Source: Rotaria macrura (Eukaryota > Rotifera > Eurotatoria > Philodinida > Philodinidae). From it: 64,000 nt of DNA. Shown in pieces: positions 39,801 through 51,182 of this stretch (within the stretch, counting starts at the first letter, position 1; each line of letters opens with the position of its first letter). Under the pieces are notes generated by a model. The model had not been told where the DNA came from. It searched no databases and was given only the letters and a program-made list of their open reading frames with translations. The stretch spans positions 124,001 to 188,000 of the forward strand of contig OENT01000084.1 in assembly GCA_900239685.1 (NCBI GenBank), given 5' to 3'. The position numbers and the translations under genes were made by a program.

Positions 39801-41752
39801 AATAAGAAGGAAAAACTTCCTGTTATGCGTCACTTTAGTCAACATAATATGTGTGCAACTGTGGACTCTAAATCCATCAGAAAAGAATGCGTTAAATCTG
39901 TAATGTTTATCTTTCAAGTAATATGTTACTCAGTTTTTTAAAAATATAAGTTGGAACTCATGTCTTTCCTTGTGTCGTTTATTCGAAGAGAATAACTTGT
40001 TAAGAGCTTTCAGTATAAATATATTTCTGTGAGAATAGACCAATTTTACAAATGAACTTGAGCTCTCCTGAAGAAATTACGATAATCTCAAAGATTAGTA
40101 ATGATCGGGCTTATTCTCTTTTTTCTATGCCAAAATATGCCTCATTAAGTTAAATTTATTGTTCACACATAATAGGTACTCTTCGAAATACCTTTCATAG
40201 TTGCTATTCTTATATTTTCTTTTTCGTCGAACACAAAAATAAACAATGAACACTGAAAAAAAACTCTTGAAAAACATATGTTTTTCTCTAATAGACTATA
40301 TATATATATATGAATCCCTATTTAAAATCACAATGGTATTTTACTTTTCTAAGAAATCTGATAAATTTGTAATATAATTAAAAGCAAGTGTTGATTTGAT
40401 TCTAAATGGCAGCATCGGAAAATGATTGAAAGTCTTCTCTCAATGCATGTTTAAGAAAGTCGGTTTTTCAATAAACGAAAAATCTGAACGCATGTTTCGT
40501 CAACAGAGGGGCTTGTCATCTTAGCACTTTTACATCGATTCTTAAGATGTACTTAAGAAACGTATAGCATTCGGAATTAAGGTAGATGAAGAAAAACACA
40601 CATGTCAAAAAATTTTCTGTAACTTTGAAGATGCATTCTTTTGAGAAAAATATCTCATAAAACTGAATAAAAAGTCAGAACTATGACCATAGTCATCACT
40701 CATGCTATTATATATTCATTCGAATTTATCATAATGATCTTCTGTCATTTTCCGGATATTAAAAACTATGAAAAAAATATGTTTATTACGTTTTCTATGA
40801 TTTGTGTTGTTCGAAAGTTTTGTAAACTATGTTATTTTTTCTCTTAAACATATTCGATAACTACTCTTCTATTTACTTTTCCACTTGAATGAAATAAATT
40901 AATTCTTTTTTTTCTATCAAGTTGGAGTGACTTTTTCATAAAATGATATTTTATTTCTTTTATTTATTGTTGTCTAGATAAGCAGCAAAGACGAAAATTT
41001 CCTTGATTTATCGATTGATGTTGAAGAGAATACTTCAATAACAACATGTCTAAGAGTATTTAGTAATATAGAAACACTCTCAGGCGAGTCGAAATACTAT
41101 TGCGAGACATGTTCCAGCAAACAAGAAGCAACAAAAAGGTAGAGTCCAAAAAAAATATATGAAACTTGAAAGGATTGTAATTAATTATTATTTTTTCTAT
41201 AGAATGCGTATAAAAAAACTGCCACGCATATTAGCGCTTCATCTGAAGCGTTTTAAATATTTTGAAGTATTCAAGCAATATAAAAAATTATCCTACCGTG
41301 TAGTGTTTCCATTTGAACTACGATTACTCAATACGGTAAAAAGAAAAAGAAATAAGCAATTTGTTTTTTTTTCTATCAAACTTTCTTGTTTATACTTCTT
41401 GGTTAATTTACCATATTTTGTCTTATTTTTCAGTCCGAAGACTGTACAAATAGTGACCGTATTTATGATCTTGTTTCGCTTGTTGTTCATTGTGGTATTG
41501 GACCCAATCGTGGCCATTATATAGCTGTGGTCAAACGAGACGGTTCTTGGCTTGTTTTCGATGACGAAACTGTTGATGTAAGATTTTTCTTTTCAGTTTC
41601 AAATGAATATAAATTTTCATTGTTTCGGTTTTGTTTGTTTTCAATAGCGACTTGATCCGTCCAATTTCGAAGAGTTTTATGGTGTTTCACATGACCTTGG
41701 CCGTCAATCTGAGACTAGTTATATTCTATTTTATGAAAGTCGGGATGTTTAA
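36810..41752 (+). CDS. USP46: Ubiquitin-specific protease USP12/USP46 orthologue
   Basis: USP12/46 is a deubiquitinase activated by the WD40 proteins UAF1 (WDR48) and WDR20. Nine exons: 36810-36836, 36894-36974, 37052-37268, 37337-37417, 37473-37711, 40978-41138, 41203-41335, 41434-41577 and 41648-41752; 1188 nt, 395 residues (human 366). The Cys box [20 protein letters not shown] puts the nucleophile at Cys41. [13 protein letters not shown] follows. The zinc site is CLNC (about 210-213) plus CETC (257-260). The His box is NRGHYIAVV with catalytic His about 341, then LVFDDETV. Several stretches ([27 protein letters not shown]) are nearly diagnostic of USP12/46. A Lys/Asn/Ser-rich insert precedes [11 protein letters not shown]. 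The first 27-nt exon is inferred from phase; an acceptor-like TTTTCAG ends at 36777. A 3.27 kb intron separates exons 5 and 6. AATAAA lies at 41759-41764, seven bases after the stop. Confidence 0.93.
37712..40977 (+). other. 3.27 kb intron of the USP12/46 gene
   Basis: The intron is AT-rich throughout. Frames inside it (for example minus 38073-38276 and minus 39630-39917) are short and show no family features. I see no nested gene or clear repeat. Confidence 0.5.
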
Positions 41753-44700
41753 TGGCAAAATAAATCAAGTGAAACCGTACATTTTATATGACAATTCGAA
41801 AATTTAATGAGTCGGTTTGCTTATGCAAGCATACGATTAAAAGCAGCAGAGAACTCTGTTTCATTAAATAAATAATAGCGAGGAAATAATTTTTTTTCGA
41901 CTCAATAACTTTCGGTCTCCTATCTTTTAAGTGTATGCGTGAGAAATTTTATTCTGTTTTTTTCCTAGCTTCTTGTGTATATGTTTTATCATCTTTTTTT
42001 CCTTCTTACACAAAAAGAAAACTCGACAAACAAACGGAAGAGGTTTATAGATAAGTATATAAATAACTGAATGGAATAGTTATCAAATCATTCTTGCTTA
42101 TATGTGTTGGACATATGACTACAGAAATGTTTTCTATCAAACGAAACATACAAAGAATGTTCAAATAAAAACGTAACAAAAGGAAAATTCTGTATTTCTC
42201 ATACCGAACGAACAAAGCCAGAAGTTTTAGTAAGTTTCTTTTATTAACTGTTGATGATGCTGTCAATATGACATTGAGCATGATGAACGCTTGAGTATCA
42301 CTACTAATTGCTCACATATCGAACAAATTTATGTGGAACATTAATGTCTCCTACAGAGCTGGTGTCAGATAGAGTTCAATCGCTGATAATGGTTTTACGC
42401 ATACCTCTTGCTCAGACTTTTTATGTTATTATGATAATTTTTGATAATCCATATTTAGTCCCAGTGAATATTGTTTCATAAACCAATATTTATATATACA
42501 TACGTTAGCAAATAAATTTCTCTTAGAACGTCAACTTCATCATCGTATTTTATATTTGAACCCTTTTGAGAACATTCTTTCAGAATATTAACTCTTAACG
42601 ACATGAAAGTGTTAATATTTGACTGAAGATTTCGATTTTGAAAAGAGAATTGGGTGTGGTAAAAGGCAGTTTAGCCGTCGGATGTAGACGGATAAAAAGC
42701 GGAATAGAAATCAAAATTAATTGCTTGGTCTGCGTGTTTCGATTACTTTTGTGACATATAAATACTTCAAAGATAATACATGTAGATATATTGTGCAGAG
42801 ACTTTGTTGATTAATACCAAGAGCTATTATTCATAATCTCATCAGAAAGATAAAGTTAACACGACATCAACCGTAAAACTAATATCCGTATATATATTTA
42901 TATATTGCTCCGAAGAAATCTGCAGTCAAATAAAGATTGACTATCAAAGAATAATCTATAGTGGTAATATTTTATGTATTGCAAAATATCAACCTAATAT
43001 AATTAAGTCAAGAATTTGATACCCTAAGATCAATCATAATCAACAAACTCAGATGGAAGATACGGTTGAAAGATAATATTTTTCATCGATGACAACCCGA
43101 GCGAATGTTGTTTTTGGTAAATTTTAGTGTTCTAAAATAGGGCAGTTGAGAAATGAACACAGATTAATTAATTATTTATACTTCTCTTTCATTATCTAAT
43201 TTCAGCTATTCGTTTACTCAAGTGAAATATCCTAATATTTTTATTTTCCTCTTTTGGATGTACCCGTCTCTCTTTATTTCTATGTCGAATTTTTACAAGA
43301 TATTTTTTTTCTGTATGTCATTCTTTCTTAATCTATCTCTTATCTTCGCGTTGAAATTCTTCAATGTGTTCTGCCTCAGTATAAGATTTTATTGTTTCTT
43401 CCACTCATCTCATCGTTCGCTCTTACTGTAATAGCAGACATATGAAGACTTTAGACTTCTGTTCTGGCTCATTTTGTTCTCGTCATTCCATTAATAAATA
43501 CCATGGGTTAAGCATTATTCCTCCTCTTAGTAAATTCACATTGTTTTCTCTCTGCAAGGCACAATTTGGTAATTGAAAAAAAGCTCATAGAGAAGAAAGA
43601 ATGAAGTCTACACCTCTTCTTTTATTAATTTTTATATACACTCTTCCATTTCATAGAAATTTTCTCACGTCGTCCAGACTTGTTTTTTCCCCAACATATC
43701 GCATCTCTAAAAATACTCCCTATGTTTTACTCCGGTGAAATCAACGATTCCTTCTTTCACTCAAATTATTCAATAGCGCGCGTTCCTCCTCTAGTTTCTG
43801 GATAAAACAATGTTGTGTTTATTTCTTATATCCTTACAATACTATCTGTCACAGCAATTTCGCATCTTATTAACTTGGTTGACGCTATTATCAGATTAGA
43901 AAAATAGACGTTATTAAAGTAGAAATGATGTATTTTACTCCACTGAACCATATACATATCTCTCTTGACGATGAGTATCTACTATAGAGCTGAAAAAAAT
44001 GTAGAGAGACAAACTATATTTTAGAAACTATTAGGAAATGAGTATCAAGAGATCAACGGGAGATTTGAGTAGACAAATATTGACGTTGATCGTAACCGCG
44101 ATTAGAAACGCACTAATTAATATCTTTTTGTTTTCAGAGAATTAATTGTTATAAACTCGGTGCGCAAAGTCGTAATGTCGAATTGTTTTGATACTCGTCA
44201 ATAATATTTCCTTCCCATCATTATATTTCTTTTTTTCCTCGAGGATATTATTTTTCTCTCTCTTGTCGTAATCTTCATAAAAACTAGAAAGATTAAGGAG
44301 ATACTGATTCTTTTATTTAATAGTATAGAGATTCAATTATAAATAGATCTTTTGTTTCTCATTTCTTTTTTTTTAAGAATTATTCTAAGACTCACTCCTA
44401 TTATTCACTGTTAGCAACAGTCTAGTTAAAGAACTTAATCAGTGAGCAATAGTCACATGTATTTTTGTAATATTATTTCTCAATAAACTTCAATCGTCTT
44501 CTAAGAAGATTAGCTGACGTAGTCAAAATGACCTTAATGCATGCTAAGAGTGTTCTGTTTCAGAGCAAAATTCAAGTATTAGTCATTATAACTATTGAAG
44601 TAAATACGTCATGCGAAGCATATTGCCAATATATTTTAAGTGCAAAAAAACATAGTTCGAGTATAATTTTGGAAACATCTTTCAGCACATACTAATTTGA

Positions 44701-45168
44701 TGATAAAGTCGTTTGTATGAACCGAAAAAGTATATTCTCTAGTGCACAATAACTTTGCATGAATCCATTGCTTATCTCTACTATCAACTCTTATACTTAT
44801 TTATATTGTAAACTTTCCTCTAAGCCATTGACTACAGTGTATGATTGATCAAATTAGTTTTACGTTCAATCTTGTATACCTTCAGATGAAACTGAATATA
44901 ATGCCGAAGTATTACCTATCTATGTTTTTAATTGACAAAATATACAATCTGTTTATTGCAGTCAACATTTTTATTGAATGAAACTGTTTGTTTTTATCTT
45001 GCTACGCATAAAAACAGATGGTTTGTGCATTAAGAATTAAAACGCGAGTGCATTTGAGTTTAACGAGATAGAAAAATGTCGATTGTTGTCATTGTCTTGT
45101 GACCTACGCCCTAATTGTATCAGGTTTCTTATTTTCAGACAAAATAAAACTCATATCTGTGCATTAAT
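41753..45168. other. 3.4 kb intergenic region, no gene seen
   Basis: This AT-rich stretch contains the USP12/46 poly(A) signal at its left end and a TTTCTTATTTTCAG acceptor-like site (AG 45137-45138) 30 bases before the GPCR start at its right end. Frames here (for example plus 43222-43431) are low-complexity Phe/Ser/Leu-rich. I see no RNA gene. Confidence 0.5.
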
Positions 45169-46416
45169 ATGAATAATCAGACGACTTGTTTTCTTGCTAA
45201 CGATTCGCATGTTTGTTTGAATGATTCAGCAACGATTGAAAATACATCCTTTATATTTATTTTTTCTACACTTTTGGTGATTGTCATGATTATTGGTGTT
45301 ATGGGAAATCTACTTGTTATTTATGTTGTACTTAATTATGGTCGATTGAAAACAGTGACGAACACATATTTACTACATTTAGCATTATCAGATCTCATAT
45401 TTCTAAGTGGTATACCTTTTTTTGCTTCGTCTCTTATAACTCGTGCCTGGATCTTTGGTGGCTTCATATGTAAATTATTTTTTCTTACACAAGGTGTGAA
45501 TCAATATACATCAATAATTATCTTAGCACTATTAGCATTCGATAGATATTTAGCCGTCTGCCATTCGGCGAGATCTATCATATGGCGCTCACGTGTCAAT
45601 CCAAATTTTCTTTTGATATTGGCATGGATATTGTCATTTGTTCTAATGCTACCTATTATAGCTTTTACAACTATTCAAACAGCTCCTTCATTAAAAGTTC
45701 AATGTATCATCATATTTCCAATACATGATTCACGTTTACTCTATTTCATTTTTGTTGTGTATACGTCAACAATAACATTTGTGTTTCCACTAAGTTTAAT
45801 GATATTGTTCTACGTGAAAATTGTTCGGCGCCTACAACATAAAGTATCACAACAACATCGCCGTTCACATTCAGCCATGCGTACTAGAAGAAAAGTATCT
45901 GTTCTAGTTCTAGCTGTTATAAGTGTTCATATACTATGTTGTTCACCGTATTGGGCATTTCAAATAATGACAATAAGTGAATTATTACCTCAAACAAGTT
46001 CTTTACTTGTACCATTATCAAGTATAACTCAATTTCTTTTATTTGTTAATTCATCAACAAATCCAATTTTATATGCATTTTTAAGTGGTATATTTCGTTT
46101 AAGTTTCAAACATGTGTTTTATTGTTGCCTATCAACCAATGATGGTCAATATTTGCATGCTAGAGCAGCTACGAAAAGAAATTCATCGTTACCATCAAAT
46201 AAAACTATTAATCTTAATCCGAAATATCAGAGTGTCCCATTACAAAGGATGTCGTCAAATAACAATATGCTTCAAACAAGTTCAAGGAAAAATACTTTAT
46301 CATTATCAAATCCTCAGACTAATTCAAATTTAACTAATCCATCAAACCGACATTTATCATTAGGACAGCTTATGTCACCGTGCAGTTCCGAAGCTTCGTG
46401 TATTTCAGATGCATGA
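45169..46416 (+). CDS. Rhodopsin-family peptide GPCR, somatostatin/allatostatin-C receptor-like
   Basis: A single-exon receptor of 415 residues, probably in the plasma membrane. The extracellular N-terminus has sequons at Asn3, 11, 18 and 25. Seven hydrophobic helices are visible, with GN47LLV (TM1), LALSD75 (TM2), Cys101 at the top of TM3, FDRY (124-127) at the TM3 base, Cys179 in ECL2, and NP-IL-Y (298-302) in TM7. CC at 319-320 could be palmitoylated. The Ser/Asn-rich tail is long. GVNQYTS in TM3 and the CxxPYW region of TM6 resemble somatostatin and allatostatin-C receptors. Two usual residues are changed: position 3.32 is Gln108 where somatostatin receptors have Asp, and the TM6 CWxP toggle is CCSP (Cys258 for Trp6.48). 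The ligand is therefore not predictable. Galanin- or allatostatin-A-like assignment is the alternative. AATAAA lies at 46500-46505. Confidence 0.85.
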   Translation: MNNQTTCFLANDSHVCLNDSATIENTSFIFIFSTLLVIVMIIGVMGNLLVIYVVLNYGRLKTVTNTYLLHLALSDLIFLSGIPFFASSLITRAWIFGGFICKLFFLTQGVNQYTSIIILALLAFDRYLAVCHSARSIIWRSRVNPNFLLILAWILSFVLMLPIIAFTTIQTAPSLKVQCIIIFPIHDSRLLYFIFVVYTSTITFVFPLSLMILFYVKIVRRLQHKVSQQHRRSHSAMRTRRKVSVLVLAVISVHILCCSPYWAFQIMTISELLPQTSSLLVPLSSITQFLLFVNSSTNPILYAFLSGIFRLSFKHVFYCCLSTNDGQYLHARAATKRNSSLPSNKTINLNPKYQSVPLQRMSSNNNMLQTSSRKNTLSLSNPQTNSNLTNPSNRHLSLGQLMSPCSSEASCISDA

Positions 46417-49107
46417 TTCTTGGTATCCTATTTTGTTACGCTTCTTTGATGTTGTTCACATTCATAGTTCACCATTTGCTTTGTTTTTAATTACACACGA
46501 ATAAAAAATGAAAAGAAACATGAAACAATATATAACTAGTCACTATCACTAATGGATTTATCTCTACCATAAAAACTGCTGTTATTTCTTGATTATATTA
46601 TAATTTTACAGAGAAAATTATGTTGAAATCTACTTAGCTAAAATTAAATAATCTAGAATTGCTTGCAGATCACGTACGCTGTTTTACGTATTCATAAACC
46701 TATTGACGAGATGATAATGTCTAGTTTAAATAATATATCTCATTCTAAATGGGATCCGTGAGATTTTTATCAAATAATTATTCAATGTAAATGAAACTTA
46801 TGTTGACGTCCGAAGATAGGTATTCTTCGATGAATATAGAAGATTTTCAAAATCTTCCAATAGACATTGTGCATATACTATGAACTAATTTATTTCAAGA
46901 TCATTGAACTTGATTGAGGGCCTGCAGAATTCAGAATTCTGTATACATGTTCATAAAAAAAATTCATGTGTTACATCACAACTGCTCCCTCCCCTTTACT
47001 TTCCAGAGGAGATAGCAGAATTCTGTTCAATTAGCAGAAGGCAAACTTTGAATTCGTATACTAGGCCACTGTTTGTCAATAGAATAGAATTCTACAGAAT
47101 TCTGTAAAATTGTAACCAGAAAAAGTTCCTAGCTTAGTTGTCTCATAAGAAAATTCATAAGTGTACAGAATTCTGAGTTCTTCAACTGCTGATATTATCT
47201 AGGTTTTTCCATTTTATTAATACGCATATGATAGTATTTGTAAAAGATTCTAACCAATAGAAACTGCTAAAAGATTAAGAAACTATTTTTGATAGAAGCG
47301 CAAATAACTTGTTTAGACACGGACATTATAATTATGTGTCATTCCTGTTTAATCACATCGTGCAAAATACTTTTCATTTAAATAATACAAATAGCATTGC
47401 TACATCTTCTACTTTCTTCATAATACAATATATGAACTAAACTTTTCGGTAAGTACATCTTCTTTTTACCTTATATGCATATAAACTACCTATTTTCTGA
47501 AAATATCGTGCTGCACGATATCGACAATTATAAATTCTATATAATAAATATCGAGAATACAGTAATCTCTTGTTGTTTTCTTTGTGATATCATATCTGAT
47601 CAAGATGATCTATGCTATTGGTTTTCAAAAAAAGAATACTAAAGCATATTTATTGTTTTATATGTGAGATTTATTTGTTAATATAATTATATATACCACT
47701 ATACGGATTATTAGATATATTGATATTGATTACAATTTTTTCAAAGTATTCTATTGATAGTATTTGTCTGATCATTTATTTTCAAATTTACTTCTACTAA
47801 TAACTGTTCAATAATACTGTGGAAAATATTTTTCAATTGTCATCTAATATTTGACTTGACAAAGGTAAATATGTTAGAAAGAAAAAATTTTAAAAATAAA
47901 AGTGAAGAAAATTGGCTTTTTTATGTTTTTTTACTTTCGAATTCCTCTATAATCGATGCGATAGTGAAAACAATCGATAAATGAAATATGCTTTGAAGGC
48001 TACCATGCTGTTCATAGACTTTTTTTTATTTCACAATTTAATAAGTTTTCTTCATTTTGGTATTACTTTGTAATTCAAGCGCCCATGAATCTTTTTCTAA
48101 CGATGAAAAAAGCCAAAAAATATATGTATCTTCATTCATATTGAATTAATCAAATTTCTCATGGCAAGAAACAAAGAGTATCTATCTATAAAACTTATAA
48201 TTGGTTGTATAGTGGAATATTTATGACGTACACATGAATTTATTTACTCCTTTCATTCGTATTGTATTTGAAAATATACAAATAGGAATCAGCTGAACTT
48301 TATGCATCTCTTTCTCTCTCTGTATATATATATGATATATATGCTATCGTGACATGAAATATTTTGCAGAACATGCAACATCAAAATTTCTGCGTTTATT
48401 AACTCATGATAGTTAGTGATGGGTAATTATCATATTTACTTTTGATAAGTAAAGACTGGAATGAGAAATACGTATTAGTTTATTATTAGCAATTCACGCA
48501 AAGTACTTATCAGTGTTTTTAATATTTGAGAATTATTTCAAGACAAGGAATTATTTCGTATCATGCAACCAATCATATAATACGTGAAAAGAAACAACCA
48601 AAACGCTTATTTTTCTGCTCGAAGGTAAAAATGAATGGTCCATAGGAATGTATCGATGTTGATACTGATTTTCAAGGACAATGAGAACAAACAAACATAA
48701 CTCAATAAAAGAATACAATTCTACGCATGATTTAAGTATGGCTGCTTTTCAAATAGAACTTCATTCCGTTGTATACTAGCCTAATACAATTTATTGGTTT
48801 TGAGAATGTAGAGTTAGTCTTTTTTCAAAATTAAAAAATCATTTTTTTAAAGCAAATCTAATTGAGAGGCATCGATGTACATCATGTATGAAGTTTCGTT
48901 GATATGGCTTTGTTAAAAGAGAAGAGAAGCAAAAATTACGCTTCAATCTTTTTAATTATAAGCATGATATCATTTTGTCTTACGACAAATCTGGTCGCAT
49001 CCAAACAGCAGTAGAAAGAAAAAAAACTTCTTTATGTATTGACTGCATTATTTCATTGCATGGCAGCATCTTGGTTAAGAGATTATCTCATATATTTTTA
49101 TAATTTA
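46417..49107. other. 2.7 kb intergenic region with a palindrome cluster
   Basis: No gene is recognised. It contains the GPCR poly(A) signal, a cluster of EcoRI-type palindromes (46924-47175, listed separately) and otherwise AT-rich sequence with a short TA run near 48323. Confidence 0.5.
46924..47175. repeat. Cluster of CAGAATTCTG palindromes
   Basis: The perfect decamer palindrome CAGAATTCTG occurs at 46932-46941, 47016-47025, 47095-47104 (extended to TACAGAATTCTGTA) and 47166-47175. Related AGAATTC and GAATTC copies lie between them. Both outer copies are flanked by a similar GTATAC/GTGTAC sequence in inverse orientation, so this may be a small palindromic mobile element. Confidence 0.6.
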
Positions 49108-49785
49108 TCAATCCATGAAAAAAACATCGAAATAATCACTGGATATGGTAGTTGTTAATAAATCCGAATAATTATTTGTTTGGTTTTGTACAGGAGGAGT
49201 TGGCTCAGAGAATAGATCTTGCAAGAAGGAGTCAGATATTTGTCCCATTTGTTGAAAAGGTATTGAAGTTGGACAACTATGTGAGATAAACGTGGGCATA
49301 AGATAATTTTGCTCCTTCGATAAATATTTCGAAGAACACATTTTCTCATGTGACAAAAGTCGTGTTTCTAAGTGAATTTTCTCACATTGCAGCCTGTCTA
49401 TATCTTTTAATAATTGTTGTTCTTGCTCTTGTAATGCATCGATTTGAACTTGTAATTGTTGTTCAATATATAATCGATTTATTCGAACACGGTCAGCTGC
49501 AGCGCGATTTCGTGCTCGTCTCAGATCACGTTTTTGTTCTTCTTCAGGAGTCAATACTTCATATTTAGATCGACGACCAGTAGCTAATGTTGGTGCCGGC
49601 TTAGTACGGCGTTTTACTTTGATTGGACCGAATGTAATAATATCAGTCTCATCAGAACATATGAGACTATTCTCTGATGAACTGATTGAATTTGTTGTTA
49701 CTTCTGGTGAAACAGTGTCGATTTGAATAGTTGGATGATTGGATGTTGAATGCTGACCTTCTACAGGTACAGCATTCATGCACAT
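49108..49785 (-). CDS. FOS: Fos-family bZIP transcription factor
   Basis: An intronless 225-residue protein; Fos proteins dimerise with Jun to form AP-1 in the nucleus. The lead-in GRRSKYEVLTPEEEQKRDLRR matches the conserved sequence just before the Fos basic region. The basic region is about 84-106 with invariant Asn93 and Arg101 (N-x7-R) and Ala96/Ala97. The position that is Cys or Ser in most bZIPs is Val100, and Asp98 is unusual. The zipper is perfect: Leu111, 118, 125, 132 and 139, followed by the Fos-like His146 and Cys150. The N-terminus is Ser/Thr-rich and the C-terminus ends in an acidic, aromatic tail (SDLLTTTISSDYFDVFFMD) suited to activation. The chain is shorter than vertebrate c-Fos (380). 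Upstream on its own strand is a consensus CRE (50330-50337). ATF3/JDP2-like is the alternative, but the zipper's end favours Fos. Confidence 0.82.
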   Translation of the reverse strand: MCMNAVPVEGQHSTSNHPTIQIDTVSPEVTTNSISSSENSLICSDETDIITFGPIKVKRRTKPAPTLATGRRSKYEVLTPEEEQKRDLRRARNRAAADRVRINRLYIEQQLQVQIDALQEQEQQLLKDIDRLQCEKIHLETRLLSHEKMCSSKYLSKEQNYLMPTFISHSCPTSIPFQQMGQISDSFLQDLFSEPTPPVQNQTNNYSDLLTTTISSDYFDVFFMD

Positions 49786-50757
49786 AGTTATTTAATCAAT
49801 TGATAATAGAATTTGATCGCGTAGGATGATGTTACTGTCTGAATAGTCATTCCAGCGATCTCTTTTATATGAAGTTGTTAGAAGAAAAACGTTTTCGTTC
49901 TTCGAATTAACGTTCTTGTCAAAAAATTTGTCAGAACGCATGGGTTCGAAAAGATAGAAAGTCATAGACATTTAGACGCATGGCGCATATGTTTCTTCTT
50001 TTACTTTCTATTGCTATTTTTACATACATCTTGTTTCATAATGACGATAAAGGGCAAGAAAAAATTGTTTTTTTTTTCGGTTGTTTCCTTTCTCTGCTGC
50101 TTTTTATTTTTTTTTTGGAGAGAAAAGAAATACCATGATTTAATATTATTAATGAAATAGATGTGACTGTTTATGATTCAACAACGAGGCGTATTTGTAC
50201 ACGTGTGGTTACTATTTCTTCAACGTAGTTATACTCACAGAATATGATTTATCCATTAGTGGGAGGCATTAGAAAGAATCTATCGAGTAATCAAATCACA
50301 CAGAATCATATTCAAAGGTGAATACGAACTGACGTCAGTTTTTTTGTGTTTTATGTGATTTACACAGTATTTTGTCGAATTTATGGGTTATTGCATGATA
50401 CCACTTCAAACATCAAATAGGCCCTCTTTACCTGTGAAGTTATGTTAATGTATGCTGTGGTCGTATATTTTTCAACACACTACTTTGAATCTTACAAACA
50501 CTTTAATCCCTCCTACATAAGAAGATATCTAGATAAGAATCTTAAGTCAGCCAATGACATGAATATCATTTTAACTTGTTGGCTCTCATATATGTAATTC
50601 TATTATCCTTTCAAAGAGCGACATACATACAGTATGGAATCATTCACAATATAGTATTAAGATATGTCGAGATAGATACATCATCTTTCTCAAGTGTCCT
50701 CTATCAGTAAATATTCAGATTTGTAACAAGACAGTGCAAATTTCTATATTCGACATC
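49786..50757 (-). promoter_or_regulatory. Upstream region of the Fos-like gene
   Basis: This roughly 1 kb stretch lies 5' of the bZIP gene. It contains a palindromic CRE (50327-50340) and an E-box-type palindrome ACACGTGT (50199-50206). I do not see a clean CArG box. No gene is evident. Confidence 0.45.
50327..50340. promoter_or_regulatory. Perfect palindromic CRE/ATF site
   Basis: AACTGACGTCAGTT is a 14-base perfect palindrome centred on the consensus cAMP-response element TGACGTCA (50330-50337). It is about 545 bases upstream of the start codon of the Fos-like gene. In vertebrate FOS a CRE near the TATA box mediates cAMP/calcium induction; the same role here is inference. Confidence 0.5.
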
Positions 50758-51054
50758 CTACAAAATAAAATACAACAGAGCGAGACAGTTAATCCTACTA
50801 GGCAACACGTGATGCACAGCGTGAGCTATAAGCAAGAAATCTTTCGTTAATTCAATATTGAAGCGTAAATTCTGACAAAGGTTCCGTTGCACTTCAAGTT
50901 TTTTTGTTCTTCTAAAATGTCTCGGCATCTGTTGTAAGCAGCACATTACATCACTAACAGTTGTATAATTCTTGCAACCCTTGGCAAATGCATCATGATA
51001 TAAAAAACTCATTTCATTGAAAGCTTTTCTAGAGACTAATCTAGAATAGAAAGT
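50758..51054 (-). CDS. Possible terminal exon of an unknown gene
   Basis: A minus-strand frame runs from an acceptor-like TTTCTATTCTAG (about 51055-51043) to a stop at 50758. Content is protein-like: FLYHDAFAKGCKNYTT, MCCLQQMPRHFRRTKK, FNIELTKDFLLIAHAVHHVL. It has several Cys and basic residues and no recognised domain. A Met upstream (51090) would also give a 110-residue frame. Partners upstream may have been disturbed by the palindromic element at 51183-51548. It could equally be a chance frame. Confidence 0.25.
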   Translation of the reverse strand, partial: TFYSRLVSRKAFNEMSFLYHDAFAKGCKNYTTVSDVMCCLQQMPRHFRRTKKLEVQRNLCQNLRFNIELTKDFLLIAHAVHHVLPSRINCLALLYFIL

Positions 51055-51182
51055 ATGATATGAAGGGGAGAGATAGTATTTGGTTTTCATAATTTTCTAA
51101 ATACTATGAATTATTCGTCATTAATTCATTACTTATATTGTAAATTCTTTAATTATTATATTGATTGAATTGATTTCAAGAG

